Both the position numbers and the translations under genes were made by a program. From positions 1 to 25,216 of the forward strand of contig JBDTMC010000053.1 in assembly GCA_039934475.1 (NCBI GenBank): a stretch of DNA of 25,216 nucleotides, read 5' to 3'. Source of the stretch: JBDTMC01 sp039934475. GTDB taxonomy: Bacteria > Acidobacteriota > Terriglobia > Bryobacterales > Bryobacteraceae. The notes below the pieces were generated by a model. It had not been told where the DNA came from, ran no database searches, and was given only the letters and a program-made list of their open reading frames with translations. Below, piece by piece: positions 23,295-25,216 of this stretch. Numbering within the stretch: the stretch's first letter is position 1; the number at the start of each line of letters is the position of its first letter.

Positions 23295-23504
23295 CTAGCT
23301 CCTACCCTTTACTAACAACACAATACCGCCAACCAATGCGAGCGCTCCAGCGATAGGTGGAACTGGAACGCTGTGCGTCTTATCGCGAGTAGCTTGCAAC
23401 GGTCCGAGGTCAATCACCTTCTCCTTTGTCGTGTAGGTAAACCCTCCCCAGGCGATTCCAATTAGTCCGAGGACGATCAAGACGACTCCAATTATTTTGC
23501 TCAT
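23295..23504 (-). CDS. Small two-helix membrane protein
   Basis: A protein of 69 residues with two membrane helices: KIIGVVLIVLGLIGIAWGGF at the N-terminus and IAGALALVGGIVLLVKG at the end. A conserved-looking periplasmic loop lies between them (YTTKEKVIDLGPLQATRDK, then HSVPVPP). Proteins of this form are common in Acidobacteria and other soil bacteria as unnamed membrane proteins; I do not know a function. AGGAG lies 14 nt before the ATG and a second GGAG lies close to it. The gene has a very good sigma-54 promoter with a 22-nt leader and is divergent to the sigma factor. Confidence 0.82.
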   Translation of the reverse strand: MSKIIGVVLIVLGLIGIAWGGFTYTTKEKVIDLGPLQATRDKTHSVPVPPIAGALALVGGIVLLVKGRS

Positions 23505-23535
23505 GGCTCCGGTAATTTTCTCCTGTTAAATCAAA

Positions 23536-23551
23536 TGCAATTGATGGGCCA
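23536..23551 (-). promoter_or_regulatory. Sigma-54 promoter for the two-helix membrane protein
   Basis: Read on the - strand the site is TGGCCCATCAATTGCA, matching TGGC and TTGCA with correct spacing. The predicted start is near 23526, 22 nt before the ATG. Its -24 end faces that of the divergent site 14 bp away. Confidence 0.85.
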
Positions 23552-23565
23552 CTGCTGGCCGACTT

Positions 23566-23581
23566 TGGGCCATCACTTGCA
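23566..23581 (+). promoter_or_regulatory. Sigma-54 promoter for the small sigma factor
   Basis: TGGGCCATCACTTGCA has TGG at -24, a full TTGCA at -12 and exact spacing; only the fourth base differs from the sister sites. The predicted start is near 23592, 23 nt before the ATG, with AGGAG at 23599-23603. Confidence 0.72.
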
Positions 23582-23614
23582 AGGGTTATCACGAGAAAAG
23601 GAGTGGGATCGACA

Positions 23615-24097
23615 ATGACAAGCGAAGAGTATGGATACGCGTATAAGAAGGGCTTTGATCTGACTGTTCGGCTGCTATGCTCTCGAGGCGTGCAAGCGGA
23701 CCATGCACGCGAGGTGGCGCAGGCTGCGTGGGTTCGAGGGTGGGAAAGAATTGGACAACTGAGAGACAAATGCCTGGTAACTACCTGGGTGAATACGATC
23801 GCACTCAATGTCAATCGCGGACTGATACGAAAAGAACCTATAAGGAGTTTACCGGAGCTCCCCCACGGCACATCCTACATCGATCTCACGGCAATTGACA
23901 TCGCTCGTGTCCTCTCGCGCTGCCGTCCTTCTCACCGGCAATTGTTGGAGCAATTCATGCTAGGTGTTACGCCGCGCGAGATCGCGGAGCGAGAAGGGGT
24001 AACCGACACTGCCATTCGAATCCGTATGCTGCGAGCGAGGAGGGCAGTTCGAATGCAGATCGAGAGGAAGCGGATTGTCCCAAGCCGCTGCAGGTAG
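23615..24097 (+). CDS. Small sigma-70-family (ECF-like) RNA polymerase sigma factor
   Basis: A protein of 160 residues. Region 2 covers about residues 10-72 (CSRGVQADHAREVAQAAWVRGWERI, shown here in parts: AREVAQAAWVRGWERI and TTWVNTIALNVNRGLIR). Region 4 covers about 100-150 and includes the helix-turn-helix TPREIAEREGVTDTAIRIRM, with a basic end (RARRAVRMQIERKR). This is the ECF layout without region 3. No anti-sigma gene is adjacent; the next gene converges 3 nt away. ATG 23615 is chosen over GTG 23603, which lies inside the ribosome-binding site. It sits behind a sigma-54 promoter, so activation of sigma-54 should raise a second sigma factor. Target promoters are unknown. Confidence 0.85.
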   Translation: MTSEEYGYAYKKGFDLTVRLLCSRGVQADHAREVAQAAWVRGWERIGQLRDKCLVTTWVNTIALNVNRGLIRKEPIRSLPELPHGTSYIDLTAIDIARVLSRCRPSHRQLLEQFMLGVTPREIAEREGVTDTAIRIRMLRARRAVRMQIERKRIVPSRCR

Positions 24098-24100
24098 GTC

Positions 24101-25009
24101 TTACATTACGCCGGCTCGCCGCATCACTGTCTCTGCTTTCCGACGCACTTCGCGGGCGATCTCAAAAGGGTCGCCTTGCTGAAATCGCGGCAGAAAGAGC
24201 TCGACGGACAACGGGCCGGTGTAATCCTTGATAGCTAGCTTATGAAGTATCTCGATCAGGGGACTGACTCCATCGCCGGGGATGGCGCGAGTGGAGACAT
24301 CTAATAGTTCCCGAGGAATATCGGGCACGTCCTGAAAGTGCACGTGGCCAATTTCCGCGGGCCGGATAAGATCCATATCCTCCATTTTGCTGAGGCCCGA
24401 CCAGAAGTGATAGCAGTCGAACATGGGGACAACATTGGGATGTCCGGCCGCCCGAATCGTCTTCAACAGTGTTGGCAAGGTAGAAATAAACGTCGACGTG
24501 CGCACGAATTCGATCCTCAGGGACAGGTTGAATTCCCGAGCGATTTCACCAGCCTCATGCATATTGTCGGCTCCAGCCCGATAGTCGTCCGGTTGGATCT
24601 TTTGTGTGGTGAGCGTGGTCGCGTAAACGTTCTTCAAGCCGAGAGTCGCGTATGCCTCGCATCGTGCCTTAAGCTTCGCGATTGAAACCGCGCGATTGGG
24701 ATTCGGCTCCCAGAGCCCGGTTACTCCGGTGGCGGCCTGAACCGCCGTTAAACCCAAGTCAGTGAGTATCCGGCCGACGACCGCCAGATCTTCGGCTTTG
24801 AGGAAGTCATCCAGGAGGACATTCGAAAGTTCGACGAATCGGATGCCCGCTCGAGACCAGCCTTCGAGCGACCCGCGAAATCCGGCCGCGGCCGAAGTAG
24901 TCTGGTGAAGAGCGAGAGACATGCGATTTTGAACGGCCTGGAGAGGCACTGGCGTTCCGGCCATCGACAAGGATGCGAGTAGGGCTCCTCGTCTGGAAAG
25001 CGTGGTCAT
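24101..25009 (-). CDS. Sugar phosphate isomerase/epimerase-like TIM barrel, Tat-exported
   Basis: A protein of 302 residues of the xylose-isomerase-like TIM-barrel superfamily. It opens with a Tat-type signal (LSRRGALLASLSMAG). Barrel strands include FVELSNVLLDD, LTAVQAATGV, NVYATTLTTQ, LSLRIEFVRTS (with the metal-ligand Glu), VVPMFDCYHFWSG (Asp and His ligands), IGHVHFQDVPD (His) and PLSVELFLPRF (late Glu). These give a full set of metal ligands, so an active isomerase, epimerase or aldolase is likely. ATG 25009 is chosen because AGGAG lies 9 nt upstream and the Tat signal starts there; the open frame continues upstream but without homology. It has no close partner genes here. It is the second exported member of the family in the window. 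Confidence 0.85.
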   Translation of the reverse strand: MTTLSRRGALLASLSMAGTPVPLQAVQNRMSLALHQTTSAAAGFRGSLEGWSRAGIRFVELSNVLLDDFLKAEDLAVVGRILTDLGLTAVQAATGVTGLWEPNPNRAVSIAKLKARCEAYATLGLKNVYATTLTTQKIQPDDYRAGADNMHEAGEIAREFNLSLRIEFVRTSTFISTLPTLLKTIRAAGHPNVVPMFDCYHFWSGLSKMEDMDLIRPAEIGHVHFQDVPDIPRELLDVSTRAIPGDGVSPLIEILHKLAIKDYTGPLSVELFLPRFQQGDPFEIAREVRRKAETVMRRAGVM

Positions 25010-25103
25010 CGGCTGTTTCTCCTGGAGGGCGAGTGTCGTCGTGACCATTGTATGGCGACTCCCGGTCCACCACAGTTTTCCAGTACGGCATAGAATGAAC
25101 GGC

Positions 25104-25216
25104 ATGAGACCGACAGTCCTGATCCTCTTCGTATGCGCCGTCCTGGCGTGCGGACAACAGAAGAAAGAACTTCCTCAACCTCGAGTCGTAACGGCAGGGG
25201 CGCAACAAGGAGCGCC
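25104..25216 (+). CDS. N-terminal part of a lipoprotein gene (partial)
   Basis: The frame from ATG 25104 (or in-frame ATG 25095) runs off the window. It encodes a lipoprotein signal, RPTVLILFVCAVLAC, with the lipidated Cys near residue 16, followed by a Gln/Lys-rich linker (GQQKKELPQPRVVTAGAQ). Only 37 codons are visible, so the mature domain and function cannot be told. It is divergent to the TIM-barrel gene. Confidence 0.6.
   Translation, partial: MRPTVLILFVCAVLACGQQKKELPQPRVVTAGAQQGA

Noticed and set aside
1..25216. Search for CRISPR, tRNA, rRNA, insertion sequences, phage or defence genes
   Set aside because: No repeated arrays, cloverleaf candidates, transposase motifs or terminal inverted repeats with target duplications were recognised by eye.

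Overview
The window looks like the chromosome of a Gram-negative soil bacterium of the Acidobacteriota, most like the Solibacter/Bryobacter group. Three things point that way. There is a planctomycete-type cytochrome/PSD1 plus DUF1501 gene pair. There is a winged-helix regulator fused to a TolB-like domain, of the kind expanded in Solibacter. Many enzymes carry Tat signal sequences. The DNA is GC-rich, and I see no rRNA, tRNA, CRISPR array, insertion sequence or phage gene. This assignment comes from gene content and was not tested by search.

Layout. (1) 1-6410, + strand: a tightly packed operon holding the end of an unrecognised gene, an N-acyl-D-amino-acid deacylase, a GH27 alpha-galactosidase, a ROK regulator, a Gfo/Idh/MocA oxidoreductase and a sugar isomerase-like TIM barrel. 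It reads as an exported route for breaking down galactosides or other glycosides, with its own sugar-sensing regulator. (2) 6415-11039, - strand: a PSCyt1/DUF1549/PSD1 protein followed by a DUF1501 protein. (3) 11164-13046, + strand: an exported metallo-beta-lactamase-fold hydrolase and an exported PIG-L deacetylase. (4) 13188-15154: small stress and envelope genes, namely CsbD, a YflT/DUF3341-like protein, a 49-residue Lmo0937-type membrane peptide and a two-BON lipoprotein. (5) 15266-20914: a small proline-rich ORF, a zinc metallopeptidase, a CHASE3/PAS histidine kinase, a divergent Rcp1-type response regulator and an NtrC-class sigma-54 activator. (6) 20915-21495: a gene-poor stretch with a decayed receiver-domain remnant. 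(7) 21496-24097: the winged-helix/TolB-like regulator, a SYLF (Ysc84) protein, a two-helix membrane protein and a small sigma-70-type factor. (8) 24101-25216: another exported TIM-barrel isomerase and the start of a lipoprotein gene.

The main discovery is regulatory. Five of the small stress/envelope genes are each preceded, on the correct strand, by an exact TGGC-N8-TGCA sequence: csbD, the Lmo0937-type gene, the BON lipoprotein, the SYLF gene and the two-helix membrane protein. This is a -24/-12 sigma-54 promoter. A sixth site, TGGG-N8-TGCA, precedes the sigma factor. In four cases the predicted start site lies 21-23 nt upstream of the start codon, next to a Shine-Dalgarno sequence. An NtrC-class activator with an intact GAFTGA motif, a histidine kinase and a receiver protein lie between the two groups of promoters. 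I infer a local sigma-54 envelope-stress regulon that also drives a secondary sigma factor. The protein families are known one by one. The coordinated sigma-54 control and the sigma cascade are what may be undescribed.
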